A stretch of 64,000 nucleotides of DNA from Clostridia bacterium (GTDB lineage Bacteria; Bacillota; Clostridia; UMGS1883; UMGS1540): the NCBI GenBank assembly GCA_017620205.1, contig JAFZQX010000046.1, positions 1 through 64,000 of the forward strand, written 5' to 3'. How positions within the stretch are numbered: the stretch's first letter is position 1; each line of letters starts with the position of its first letter. The position numbers and the translations under genes were made by a program. The notes beneath the pieces are model-generated. The model was not told the origin of the DNA, did not search any database, and was given only the letters and a program-made list of their open reading frames with translations. Below are positions 28,210-41,533 of the stretch, piece after piece.

Positions 28210-30102
28210 ATGGCAATTTTAAGCGTTGGCTCCGTTTCAAAAAGCTTCGGAGAAAACACACTTTTTAAAAATGTTTCTTTTTCCGTAAACGAAAAAGAAA
28301 AAATAGGGTTTATCGGTTCAAACGGAGCAGGCAAAACCACACTTTTCAGAATTATAGCCGGATATGATGAAGCTGACGAGGGCTCTCTGGTACGCGCGTC
28401 CTCGCTTTCAATAGGTTATATGGAACAGTATGCTTTAAAAGACTCAAACACAACGCTTTACGATGAAGTCATATCTGTTTTTAAATATATAAAAGAAGTT
28501 GAAGATGAGCACACAAAGGTCACAAAACAGATAGACATGGGTCTGAGTATTTCCGAGTTTATTGAAAAGCAGCATGAACTTTCACAGAAATTTGAGAATT
28601 TGGGCGGTCTTACTTACGAATCCAGAACGCGAGCCGTATTAATTGGCTTGGGATTTACAGTAAGCGATTTGTCGCTTCCCGTGTCGGCGCTTTCGGGCGG
28701 AGAAAAAACGAGAGCTGCGCTCGCGAAGCTTCTTTTGTCAAACTGCAATCTGCTTCTGTTGGACGAGCCGACTAACCATCTTGATATGGAGGCAATCGCA
28801 TATCTTGAAGATTATTTAAGCTCGTATCAGGGCGCTTTGATTATTATCTCGCATGACAGATATTTTCTTGACAGAGTAACGCAGAAGACTTTTGATCTTG
28901 ATAATAAAAAGCTTACCGTTTTTGACGGCAGTTATTCAATATATAACGAATATAAGAAGAACGCGCAAAATATAATGCAAAAGCATTATGAAACCGATAT
29001 GAAAGAGATACGCCGCATAGAAGGCATTATAAAACAGCAGCGGCAGTGGAACAGGGAGAAAAACATTAAAACTGCCGAGAGCAAGCAGAAAATGCTTGAT
29101 AAAAAGCTTGCGGCACTTGAAAAACCCGAAAGCGCAGCTGATAAAATCTATATGGATTTTAAAACAGCGAGAAGAAGCGGAAACGACTGTCTCTTTGTAT
29201 CAGACCTTTCAAAAGCGTTTGACGGAAAATATCTTTTCAATAACGTATCAATTAATTTGCATCTTGGCGACATGGCTTTTCTTTTGGGAGGCAACGGCAG
29301 CGGAAAGTCTACAATACTTAACATAATAAACGGCAGGGAAGAGGCTGACACGGGCGAAATACGCTTTGGCACAAAGCTTGACATCGCATATTATGAACAG
29401 CACTTTTCAGATCTTCGCGAAGGAAACACGGTTATTGCCGAAATTAGAAGTGAATATCCTCAAATGACAGATACCGAGATAAGAAACCGCCTTGCGGGGT
29501 TTCTGTTTACGGGCGATGATGTTTTTAAAGAAATATCTGCGCTTTCGGGCGGAGAGAGGGCAAGGCTTGCGCTCTTAAAGCTAATGCTTAAAAGGCCTAA
29601 CATGCTTTTTCTCGATGAGCCTACAAACCACTTGGACATAGCATCGCGCGAGGCGCTTGAAGATGCGCTTTTGTCTTATGACGGTACAGCGCTTATTGTG
29701 TCGCACGACAGATATTTTATAAACAAAATCGCGACGAAGATATATTATCTTTCAGAAAGCGGCACAAAGGAATATAACGGCAATTACGATTATTATCTTG
29801 AAAAATCCGCAGAAAAAACGGCTAAAACTCAGGAGAAAACAGTGTCAAAAGGCAGCGCGGATTACGAAAAAGATAAAAGGGAGCGTGCAGAAAAGAGAAA
29901 GCTTTTAAAAGAACTTGAAAAGACAGAAAAAGAAATATCTGAAATAGAAAACGGCATAGAGGAAATGAAGGCGGAGCTATTAAACACCGGCGCGGATTAT
30001 ATAAAAGCTGCAGAGCTTACGGAGAAAATTGAAGCGGAAGAGACAAAACTTGAAAGCTTATACGAAATATGGGAAGAGCTCAGTCTTTTAAATGAAGAAT
30101 AA
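28210..30102 (+). CDS. ABC-F family ATPase (ribosome-associated, YdiF/Uup-like)
   Basis: 630 residues with two ABC domains and no membrane segments. First: Walker A GSNGAGKTTL, signature LSGGEKTRAALAKLLL, Walker B LLLLDEPTNHLDM. Linker helices about 235-320 are basic and coiled (RQWNREKNIKTAESKQK). Second: GGNGSGKSTI, LSGGERARLALLKLML, LFLDEPTNHLDI. A charged C-terminal coiled coil covers about 545-630. ABC-F proteins act at the ribosomal E site to resolve stalled translation; some give antibiotic resistance, but nothing here singles out a resistance type. AGGAG Shine-Dalgarno. Confidence 0.92.
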   Translation: MAILSVGSVSKSFGENTLFKNVSFSVNEKEKIGFIGSNGAGKTTLFRIIAGYDEADEGSLVRASSLSIGYMEQYALKDSNTTLYDEVISVFKYIKEVEDEHTKVTKQIDMGLSISEFIEKQHELSQKFENLGGLTYESRTRAVLIGLGFTVSDLSLPVSALSGGEKTRAALAKLLLSNCNLLLLDEPTNHLDMEAIAYLEDYLSSYQGALIIISHDRYFLDRVTQKTFDLDNKKLTVFDGSYSIYNEYKKNAQNIMQKHYETDMKEIRRIEGIIKQQRQWNREKNIKTAESKQKMLDKKLAALEKPESAADKIYMDFKTARRSGNDCLFVSDLSKAFDGKYLFNNVSINLHLGDMAFLLGGNGSGKSTILNIINGREEADTGEIRFGTKLDIAYYEQHFSDLREGNTVIAEIRSEYPQMTDTEIRNRLAGFLFTGDDVFKEISALSGGERARLALLKLMLKRPNMLFLDEPTNHLDIASREALEDALLSYDGTALIVSHDRYFINKIATKIYYLSESGTKEYNGNYDYYLEKSAEKTAKTQEKTVSKGSADYEKDKRERAEKRKLLKELEKTEKEISEIENGIEEMKAELLNTGADYIKAAELTEKIEAEETKLESLYEIWEELSLLNEE

Positions 30103-30116
30103 ATTTTGAAAAACAC

Positions 30117-30145
30117 TTGACAAACAAAAAGGATTGTGATAATAT
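30117..30145 (+). promoter_or_regulatory. Promoter of the T-box leader
   Basis: TTGACA (30117-30122) followed after 17 bases by TAATAT, or after 16 by GATAAT with a TGT extension. Transcription would start near 30150, at the foot of the T-box Stem I. Confidence 0.7.
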
Positions 30146-30151
30146 TAACTA

Positions 30152-30429
30152 AAATTTGAATATCACAAAGAACGACTGTGACGAAGACGGTCGGATTGCG
30201 AAACCTTGAGAGAGTTGCCGGGTGGTGCGAGGCAATGGCGGAGCTTTCCAATGACTTATCACTTCTGAGTCGGAGGACCGAAAGCGAAAGCGAGTAGACT
30301 CCTTCCGTATTGCTGCGTTAAGGCAAAGGGCTTGTTAGAGCTCGGTAAGTGGTGAAATTACATTTCACAATTTGAGTGGTACCGCGGGTTTAATACTCGT
30401 CTCAAAAGCAATTTTGAGACGGGTTTTTT
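30152..30429 (+). ncRNA. T-box riboswitch leader, predicted isoleucine specifier (AUC)
   Basis: The conserved T-box sequence TGGTACCGCG is at 30377-30386, followed by a terminator whose stem CGTCTCAAAA/TTTTGAGACG (30398-30421) has a GCAA loop and a T6 run. Stem I is built from CGACT (30173-30177)/AGTCG (30268-30272), a kink-turn-like break, then GAAG (30183-30186)/CTTC (30262-30265). The distal loop carries GGGTGGTGCGAGGC. Directly above the GAAG/CTTC helix on the 3' side is ATC (30258-30260) followed by a purine A, the position of the specifier codon. Uncharged tRNA-Ile would stabilise the antiterminator and switch on the downstream gene. The T-box call is strong; the Ile specifier is my structural reading. 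Confidence 0.9.
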
Positions 30430-30470
30430 GTTTTTTGTGATTGTTTCTATATTTGAAAGGAGACAAAAGC

Positions 30471-32771
30471 ATGGAGTACAGTTTAAAAGAGGTTGCACAG
30501 AGAATTAAAAATCTCCGTGAAGCAAAAGGCTTTACGGCTGAGGAGCTTGCGAAGCTTTCGGGCGTTACGCTTGATGAGTATTTAGAGCTTGAAAAAGGCG
30601 AAACGGATTTTAGTTTCACTTTTATTTACAAGTGCGCAAAAGCCTGCGGCGTTGAAGTTGTAGATATTCTTGAAGGCACAAGCACAACGCTTATGTCATA
30701 CGCCGTAACAAGAAAGGGCGAAGGCCTTAAAATTCTTAAAAAACAGGGCGCTGTTTATAACAATCTCGCGCCTAAGTTTAAGGATAAGCTTGCAGAGCCG
30801 TTTCTTGTTAAATTCCCGTATGTTCCGGAAGAACAGAACGCTCCCATGAAACTAAACTCGCACAACGGTCAGGAGCTTGACATTATCATGAAAGGCTCTC
30901 TTAAAGTTCAGATAGGAACGCACGTTGACGTTTTAAACGAGGGTGATTCAATTTTTTATAACAGCATTATTCCTCACGGAATGATAGCCGTATCGGAAGG
31001 CGGATGCGAATTTCACGCGATTGTTTTAAATCCGCAGACGGGAAGTGTTTCGGAAGAATATCCCGAAGCTCCTTTCGGAACGGGTAAAGCAGCAGAAAAA
31101 ACAAAAGACGGCACAACTGTTGCCGATAATTTCATTGAATCTTTCTATGACGAAAACGGCGTTTTTAACGGCATCAAGTTCAAAAACGAAGATAAATTCA
31201 ATTTTGCATATGACTGTGTTGACGCGATAGCGGATAAAAGCCCTGACAAGCTTGCTATGATGTGGGTTGCAAACGATAAATCGGAGCGCAGATTTACTTT
31301 TTCCGATATGAAAAAATATTCAGCTAAAACAGCCAACTACTTTGAGTCGCTCGGCATAAGAAAGGGCGATACGGTAATGCTTGTGTTAAAGCGCCATTAC
31401 CAGTTCTGGTTCTCAATGCTCGCGCTTCACAAAATCGGCGCTATTGCAATACCCGCCACAAACCAGCTTGTTGAACACGACTTTACATACAGATACAAAG
31501 CCGCTAAGGTAAAAGCTATTGTATGTACGGCTGACGGCACGGTGTCCGATGAAGCTGCAAAAGCTGCAGAGGAATTCCCCGGAATGCTTAAAATCCTTGT
31601 AGGCGGCAAGAAAGACGGCTGGCGCGATTTTAATACGGAAATGAAACGTTTCAGCACAAACTATAAACGCACGGAGAAAACGCCCTGCGGAAACGATCCG
31701 ATGCTTATGCTGTTCACGTCCGGTACAACAGGCTATCCGAGAATCGCAACACATTCTTATAAATACGCACTCGGTCATTATCCGACAGCTAAACATTGGC
31801 ATAACGTAAACCCCAACGGTCTGCATTTTACAATTTCCGATACGGGCTGGGGAAAAGCTCTCTGGGGCAAGCTGTACGGACAGTGGCTCTGTGAAGCCGC
31901 AACGTTTACGTATGACTTTGACAGATTCCATTCCGAGGATATTCTGCCGATGTTTAAGAAGTATAACATAACAACGTTCTGCGCACCTCCGACAATGTAT
32001 AGATTTTTCATAAAAGAAGATTTGTCAAAGTATGATTTATCTTCAATAGAATATGCAACAACTGCGGGGGAGGCGCTGAATCCCGAAGTATTCAACCAGT
32101 TTAAAAAGGCCACGGGTCTTACTATAATGGAAGGCTTCGGTCAGACGGAGACAACGCTTTCAATCGCTAACTTTGTGGGTTCAAAACCTAAACTCGGCTC
32201 TATGGGTAAACCGAGTCCGCTTTATAAAGTAGTTGTACTTGATCCCGACGGCAACGAGTGCAAAACGGGCGATACGGGCGAGATTTGTATTGACACGAGA
32301 GACGGCGCGCCCTGCGGCCTCTTTATCGGATATTATCTTGACGAAGAAAAAACAAAAGAAGCGTGGCATGACGGATATTATCATACCGGCGACCAGGCAA
32401 CAATGGACGAAGACGGCTACCTTTGGTATGTCGGCAGAATTGACGATGTTATTAAATCTTCCGGATACCGCATTGGCCCGTTTGAAATTGAAAGCGTTAT
32501 CATGGAGCTTCCGTACGTTCTCGAATGCGCTATAACCCCCGTGCCGGACGAGGTCCGCGGTCAGATAGTAAAAGCTACCATTGTTTTAACAAAGGGCACT
32601 GTGGGTACGGATGAACTCAAAAAGGAAATCCAGGAGTATGTTAAGTCCCACACGGCACCGTATAAGTATCCGAGAATGGTTGAATTTGTTGAAGAGCTTC
32701 CGAAAACAATAAGCGGTAAAATAAGAAGAACGGAAATCCGCAAAAACGATTTTGAAAAACTTAAAAAATAG
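30471..32771 (+). CDS. XRE-cupin-AMP-forming acyl-CoA synthetase fusion
   Basis: 766 residues from ATG 30471 (GAAAGGAGA at 30455-30463). Residues about 5-62 are an XRE helix-turn-helix (VAQRIKNLREAKGFTAEELA). Residues about 115-185 are a cupin (GQELDIIMKGSLKVQIG, IPHGMIAV). Residues about 205-766 are an adenylate-forming synthetase of the medium-chain acyl-CoA type: LFTSGTTGYPR (ATP loop), YHTGDQATMDEDG, GRIDDVIKSSGYRIGP hinge, and catalytic Lys in SGKIRR. The reaction is carboxylate + ATP + CoA to acyl-CoA. T-box control by tRNA-Ile suggests a branched-chain acid such as 2-methylbutyrate, a precursor for isoleucine by reductive carboxylation; that is inference. Confidence 0.88.
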   Translation: MEYSLKEVAQRIKNLREAKGFTAEELAKLSGVTLDEYLELEKGETDFSFTFIYKCAKACGVEVVDILEGTSTTLMSYAVTRKGEGLKILKKQGAVYNNLAPKFKDKLAEPFLVKFPYVPEEQNAPMKLNSHNGQELDIIMKGSLKVQIGTHVDVLNEGDSIFYNSIIPHGMIAVSEGGCEFHAIVLNPQTGSVSEEYPEAPFGTGKAAEKTKDGTTVADNFIESFYDENGVFNGIKFKNEDKFNFAYDCVDAIADKSPDKLAMMWVANDKSERRFTFSDMKKYSAKTANYFESLGIRKGDTVMLVLKRHYQFWFSMLALHKIGAIAIPATNQLVEHDFTYRYKAAKVKAIVCTADGTVSDEAAKAAEEFPGMLKILVGGKKDGWRDFNTEMKRFSTNYKRTEKTPCGNDPMLMLFTSGTTGYPRIATHSYKYALGHYPTAKHWHNVNPNGLHFTISDTGWGKALWGKLYGQWLCEAATFTYDFDRFHSEDILPMFKKYNITTFCAPPTMYRFFIKEDLSKYDLSSIEYATTAGEALNPEVFNQFKKATGLTIMEGFGQTETTLSIANFVGSKPKLGSMGKPSPLYKVVVLDPDGNECKTGDTGEICIDTRDGAPCGLFIGYYLDEEKTKEAWHDGYYHTGDQATMDEDGYLWYVGRIDDVIKSSGYRIGPFEIESVIMELPYVLECAITPVPDEVRGQIVKATIVLTKGTVGTDELKKEIQEYVKSHTAPYKYPRMVEFVEELPKTISGKIRRTEIRKNDFEKLKK

Positions 32772-32783
32772 TTAAAAAAACTG

Positions 32784-32812
32784 TTGACAAATACTTAAAA
32801 TGCGTGTATAAT
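32784..32812 (+). promoter_or_regulatory. Consensus promoter of gdhA
   Basis: TTGACA (32784-32789), 17 bases, TATAAT (32807-32812), all consensus. The predicted transcript start (about 32819) coincides with the left foot of the leader hairpin. Confidence 0.85.
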
Positions 32813-32816
32813 ATAA

Positions 32817-34232
<1,416 letters not shown>

Positions 34233-34252
34233 TACTTAAAACTTTAAATATT

Positions 34253-34300
34253 AAAGGCAAAGGCGTCTTAAATGTAAACATGACATTTAACACGCCTTTT
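34253..34300 (+). promoter_or_regulatory. Hairpin between gdhA and guaA, shares 19 bases with gdhA leader
   Basis: AAAGGCGT pairs with ACGCCTTT and TAAATGT with ACATTTA around a short AAACATG loop, followed by TTG. It starts about 20 bases after the gdhA stop. It may be the gdhA terminator, a guaA leader attenuator, or both. No separate guaA promoter is obvious between 34233 and 34252. Confidence 0.75.
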
Positions 34301-34325
34301 GTCATTTGATTCGGAGTGAGATGTC

Positions 34326-37485
<3,160 letters not shown>

Positions 37486-38271
37486 ATGCAGTTTACAAAA
37501 ATGCAGGGACTCGGAAACGATTATATTTATATATACGGTTCTCCAGAGAACCCCGAAGAGTTATCAATAAAGCTTTCCGAAAGACATTTCGGAATAGGCT
37601 CTGACGGCATTGTGCTTATATCGCCTTCAGATGTCGCCGATTTTAAAATGAGAATATTTAACGCCGACGGCAGCGAAGCAAAAATGTGCGGAAACGGAAT
37701 AAGATGCGTCGGTAAATATGTTTACGATAAAGGTTATACTGATAAACAGTTAATAACCGTTGAAACTCTGTCGGGAATAAAAACGCTTGATATGACGGTT
37801 GAAGACGGCTCAGTAAAAGAAGTTTCCGTTCAGATGGGCAAAGCCGAAGTGTCAAACGATTTGACGCTAACTGTTGACGGCAAAAAAGTTTTGATGACTC
37901 CCGTATCTGTCGGAAACCCTCATGCCGTTATATTTGTTGACGATGCGGAAGCGGCACCTGTAGCGGAGCTTGGCAGAAAAATTGAAACACATGAAAGATT
38001 TCCGGACGGCGTAAACGTTGAATTTGTAGAGGTGCTTTCGGATAACTCTTTGCGCATGCGCGTATGGGAGCGCGGAAGCGGCATTACTATGGCGTGCGGA
38101 ACGGGCGCCTGCGCTTCTGTTGCGGCTGCCGCGGCACAGACTTTCTGCCATAAAAACGAGTTTGTTTCGGTTATGCTTGACGGCGGAACGCTTAAAATAA
38201 AAATAGACGATGAAGGAGAGGTCACAATGGTCGGACCTGCCGAAATTTCGTTTGAGGGGGAAATAATGTGA
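37486..38271 (+). CDS. dapF: Diaminopimelate epimerase
   Basis: 261 residues. Both catalytic cysteines are visible: MCGNGIRC (about Cys66) and ACGTGAC (about Cys205), with MQGLGNDYIYI at the start and GIGSDGIVLI. It interconverts LL- and meso-diaminopimelate for peptidoglycan and lysine. It abuts pyrG and is followed by dapL. The last codon and stop lie inside a perfect 13-bp hairpin. Confidence 0.95.
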   Translation: MQFTKMQGLGNDYIYIYGSPENPEELSIKLSERHFGIGSDGIVLISPSDVADFKMRIFNADGSEAKMCGNGIRCVGKYVYDKGYTDKQLITVETLSGIKTLDMTVEDGSVKEVSVQMGKAEVSNDLTLTVDGKKVLMTPVSVGNPHAVIFVDDAEAAPVAELGRKIETHERFPDGVNVEFVEVLSDNSLRMRVWERGSGITMACGTGACASVAAAAAQTFCHKNEFVSVMLDGGTLKIKIDDEGEVTMVGPAEISFEGEIM

Positions 38272-38396
38272 AAGTTCCTTTCACATTATTAAGCCTCCGG
38301 CGGATTTTATGCGCGTGCAAATTTTTCCTCACATCGTTCGAAAATGCACATGCGCCTTTTAATCTCTTTCATTCCTTTGCTCCGCTTGAAAGAGAT
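38262..38396 (+). repeat. Cluster of inverted repeats between dapF and dapL
   Basis: There are three successive hairpins. A perfect 13-bp stem (38262-38274/38278-38290) spans the dapF stop. A longer imperfect one is GCGCGTGCA (38311-38319)/TGCACATGCGC (38345-38355). A perfect 10-bp stem is ATCTCTTTCA (38362-38371)/TGAAAGAGAT (38387-38396). GCTCCGC and GCGGAGC near 38380 and 38420 can also pair. None has a good T-run. Confidence 0.8.
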
Positions 38397-38446
38397 GAAT
38401 TTTACTATTTTTGTCGGTGCGGAGCGACGGAATGGAGATTAAAGCT

Positions 38447-39631
38447 ATGATAACACCCAACATGAATTACGCAAATTTAAAAGACTCATATCTTTTTTAT
38501 AATATATCTCAGAAAATAAAAGCGTATCTTGAAAAGAATCCCGATAAGCATCTATACCGCATGGGCATAGGAGACGTTTCTCTGCCGCTTTGTGACGCGG
38601 TTATAAAGGCGCTTCACGAGGGCGTAAACGACCAGGCTGAAAAAGAATCTTTTCACGGATATATGCCTGAATGCGGCGCGCCTTTTCTGCGTGAAACAAT
38701 AGCTGATTATTACGGCAGGAGGGGAGTTTTCCTTTCATCCGAAGAGGTATTTGTTTCAAGCGGTGCAAGCGATGAACTCGGCGATATACTCGATTTGTTT
38801 GACAGAAGCGGCACGGCTCTTGTTATAGAGCCCGCATACCCCGCGTATGTTGATGCAAATGTTATGGCGGGCAGAAAAATAGAGTTTTTGGCTTCAAATA
38901 AAGAAAACGGCTTTCTGCCTGAACCCACAGAAGATTTAAAAGCTGATTTACTTTATATCTGCTCACCAAATAATCCTACGGGCGCGGTGTTCAGCCGTGA
39001 AAAGCTCAAAAAATGGGTAGATTACGCAAATAAAAACGGAAGTGTTATTTTATTTGACGCAGCTTATGAAGCGTTTATAGAAGACGATAGTTTGCCGCAC
39101 AGCATATTTGAAATAGAGGACGCGAAAACATGCGCAATAGAAATCTGTTCTCTTTCAAAAACCGCCGGCTTTACAGGTACGCGTCTCGGTTATACCGTTA
39201 TTCCAAAAACACTCGAAAGAAACGGTATGAATTTAAACGCTATGTGGGTTAGAAACAGAACGACCAAAACAAACGGCGTTTCGTATATTATACAAAAAGG
39301 TGCGTCTGCCGTATTTACTCCGGAAGGTCAGGAGCAGATACATAATAATATTAGGATTTATAAAAATAACGCCAAAGTGTTTATGAAAGCTTTGGATGAG
39401 CTCGGCATATGGTACTGCGGCGGTAAAAACGCGCCGTATATCTGGATGAAATGTCCGGAAGGCGTATCAAGCTGGGAAATGTTTGACAAGCTCTTAAACG
39501 AGATTCAGGTTGTAGGCACGCCTGGATCGGGATTCGGCGCATGCGGCGAAGGATATTTCCGCTTTTCTATGTTCGGTGATCCCGAGGATACGAAAGAAGC
39601 CGCAAAAAGAATAACAGAACTTCTTAAATAA
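38447..39631 (+). CDS. dapL: LL-diaminopimelate aminotransferase
   Basis: 394 residues from ATG 38447 (GGAG 9 bases upstream). ATG 38432, also with a GGAG 7 bases upstream, would add five residues. Fold-type I PLP aminotransferase: N-terminal NYANLKDSYLF, MGIGDVSLPL, ICSPNNPTGAVF, FDAAYEAF, and the PLP Lys in SLSKTAGFTGTRLG. It converts tetrahydrodipicolinate directly to LL-diaminopimelate, bypassing the succinyl/acetyl routes. It pairs with dapF just upstream. Ends at a bidirectional terminator. Confidence 0.93.
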   Translation: MITPNMNYANLKDSYLFYNISQKIKAYLEKNPDKHLYRMGIGDVSLPLCDAVIKALHEGVNDQAEKESFHGYMPECGAPFLRETIADYYGRRGVFLSSEEVFVSSGASDELGDILDLFDRSGTALVIEPAYPAYVDANVMAGRKIEFLASNKENGFLPEPTEDLKADLLYICSPNNPTGAVFSREKLKKWVDYANKNGSVILFDAAYEAFIEDDSLPHSIFEIEDAKTCAIEICSLSKTAGFTGTRLGYTVIPKTLERNGMNLNAMWVRNRTTKTNGVSYIIQKGASAVFTPEGQEQIHNNIRIYKNNAKVFMKALDELGIWYCGGKNAPYIWMKCPEGVSSWEMFDKLLNEIQVVGTPGSGFGACGEGYFRFSMFGDPEDTKEAAKRITELLK

Positions 39632-39639
39632 CAAATATA

Positions 39640-39664
39640 AAAGCCCCGAATAAAACGGGGCTTT
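39640..39664. terminator. Bidirectional terminator between dapL and ricT
   Basis: AAAGCCCCG (39640-39648) and CGGGGCTTT (39656-39664) form a perfect 9-bp stem around AATAAAA. Confidence 0.88.
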
Positions 39665-39667
39665 AAA

Positions 39668-40534
39668 TTATTCTAAACCTTTCAGTTCTTCATCGTCTGT
39701 TTTGTCTTCCTTGACTTTTGCGTGTTTTAAAATTTTTAATTCGTCACGATGGTATTCTTTTAAAATGTTTTCATCGTCTTTGTCAAGTTTCACTCTTATT
39801 TTTCCTGTTAAAAGCGTAACTGATTCAACTATACCTTTGTTGCCGTCAGGTGTTTTTACTATGGAACCTTCGCGGGGAGTTATTTTAATAAGTTCATCGT
39901 AAGTATCCTGCTCATATTTAAGGCAGCACATAAGTCTTCCGCAGCAGCCTGATATTTTAGTGGGGTTTAAAGATAAGCACTGTTCTTTTGCCATTTTAAT
40001 TGAAACCGGCTGAAAATCACTTAAATGTGTAGCGCAGCATAGGCTTCTTCCGCAAATCCCCAGACCGCCGAGCATTTTAGCTTCATCGCGCACACCTATC
40101 TGGCGAAGCTCTATTCTCGTTTTAAATACAGCAGCCAAATCTTTTACAAGTTCACGGAAATCTACTCGTCCGCTTGATGTAAAGTAAAAAAGTATTTTGC
40201 TCCCGTCAAACGAATATTTAACGCTTATAAGCTTCATATCAAGACCGTGCTTTGCGATTTTTTCGTTACATATTTTAAAAGCGTCAGCCTCTTTGCTTTT
40301 GTTGATTTCGGCTTGCTTTAAGTCTTTTGGTGTTGCTCTTCTTATAACCGTTTTAAGAGGAGCTACAATTTCATCGTCTTTTTTTTCCGTGTTGGGAATA
40401 ACCGTTTTCCCAATCTGTGTTCCGTGTGCTGTTTCAACTATTACATCGTCGCCTGTTTTCAAAACAAATTCGCCGGGATCAAAGTAATATGTTTTTTCTC
40501 CGTCTCTGAATCTTACTCCAACTATTTTTGCCAT
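39668..40534 (-). CDS. ricT: PSP1-domain iron-sulfur protein RicT/YaaT
   Basis: 288 residues. The PSP1 C-terminal domain is unmistakable: GLGICGRSLCCATHL, MAKEQCLSLNPTKISG, CCGRLMCCLKYE. Its cysteines bind Fe-S clusters in the Bacillus Y-complex (RicA/F/T). That complex affects RNase Y-dependent mRNA maturation and sporulation/competence phosphorelay. The neighbours holB and darA match the conserved Firmicute order. Confidence 0.92.
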   Translation of the reverse strand: MAKIVGVRFRDGEKTYYFDPGEFVLKTGDDVIVETAHGTQIGKTVIPNTEKKDDEIVAPLKTVIRRATPKDLKQAEINKSKEADAFKICNEKIAKHGLDMKLISVKYSFDGSKILFYFTSSGRVDFRELVKDLAAVFKTRIELRQIGVRDEAKMLGGLGICGRSLCCATHLSDFQPVSIKMAKEQCLSLNPTKISGCCGRLMCCLKYEQDTYDELIKITPREGSIVKTPDGNKGIVESVTLLTGKIRVKLDKDDENILKEYHRDELKILKHAKVKEDKTDDEELKGLE

Positions 40535-40558
40535 AATACTTATTACCTTTCAAGTTTA

Positions 40559-41533
40559 TCAAATTAAATTTTTAAGCATGTTTAAGGACCAAAGCTCCAA
40601 ATTGTTTCCCTTTGTAAAGTGCTTTGCCATTTTTTCGGCCTCGTCGGCAGTTTTAATAACTTTTTCTGCTGTAATGCCTGAGGCAAAAACGGAAAGCTTA
40701 TCTTTAAAATCAAAATTAATTATATGTTTTTCATCGGATGTTTTAAGACATATTATGTCGCGAAGCCAAGAAACAATAAGGTTTATTATATCATACACAT
40801 TGTCTTTATTCTTTAAAATAAACGTTAGTGTATTCTCTAAGGCTTTTGTGCCGTTTGACGAAAACTCTGAAAACAAATTATAAAAATCGTCCCGCATAGA
40901 AAAGAAACTGTCTTCCTCAGCCAGAGATTTTGCGCTTCCCAAAACGCCGCCGGAAAACGAAGCTATAAGCTCGGCGCGGTGAGATGAGGAGGGAAAATTA
41001 TCATTTAAATAATTAATTGTTTCGTCATGGGTACAAGGGTCAACTGATATTTTAACTCCTCTTGATAAAACCGTTTCGAGTAATGACGAACTGTTTTTGA
41101 TAAGCATAATGATCAAAACATACGACGGAGGCTCTTCTAAAATCTTTAGAAAAGCGTTTTGACCTTCAGAGGCCAAGGGTTTCTCGTCGTCAAGAAGATA
41201 TATCTTTGTATCCGAAATCAACGGTTTTACAAACATGTCGCGTGAGTAACGTCTTATTGTTTCAACCGATATATTCTTTTTTTCCTTTTCAGAATCATCA
41301 TTCTCAATACGGATATAGTCGGGATGGTTGTGTGTTTGGTGTTTAATACAAGAAGGGCACATGCCGCAGGGCTTTACATCGCTTTCGCAATGAATCATAG
41401 AGGCTAAATAATCCGCGAATGTTTTCTTGCCGACTCCGTCGGGTCCTTCAAAAATATAAAACTGTCCTACCGATTTGCATTTTACAAGGTTTTGAAAATA
41501 TGAATCAATTTTAGTTTTGCCGTAAATATTCAT
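40559..41533 (-). CDS. holB: DNA polymerase III subunit delta'
   Basis: 324 residues. P-loop-like EGPDGVGKKTFADYLA near residue 31, a zinc module CGMCPSCIKHQTHNH (about 58-72), LLDDEKPLASEGQNAFLKILEEPP (sensor/AAA core, quoted in parts LLDDEKPLASEGQN), and a helical C-terminus. It is part of the clamp loader. Its ATG overlaps the last base of darA's stop codon region, indicating translational coupling. Confidence 0.9.
   Translation of the reverse strand: MNIYGKTKIDSYFQNLVKCKSVGQFYIFEGPDGVGKKTFADYLASMIHCESDVKPCGMCPSCIKHQTHNHPDYIRIENDDSEKEKKNISVETIRRYSRDMFVKPLISDTKIYLLDDEKPLASEGQNAFLKILEEPPSYVLIIMLIKNSSSLLETVLSRGVKISVDPCTHDETINYLNDNFPSSSHRAELIASFSGGVLGSAKSLAEEDSFFSMRDDFYNLFSEFSSNGTKALENTLTFILKNKDNVYDIINLIVSWLRDIICLKTSDEKHIINFDFKDKLSVFASGITAEKVIKTADEAEKMAKHFTKGNNLELWSLNMLKNLI

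Noticed and set aside
30152-30429. Leader considered as an ordinary aminoacyl-tRNA synthetase T-box
   Set aside because: The RNA is a T-box, but the following gene has an AMP-forming acyl-CoA synthetase core without anticodon-binding or class I/II tRNA synthetase motifs.
38268-38450. 60-codon plus-strand frame between dapF and dapL
   Set aside because: It reads through the palindromic gap, has no ribosome site, and overlaps the dapL ribosome site.
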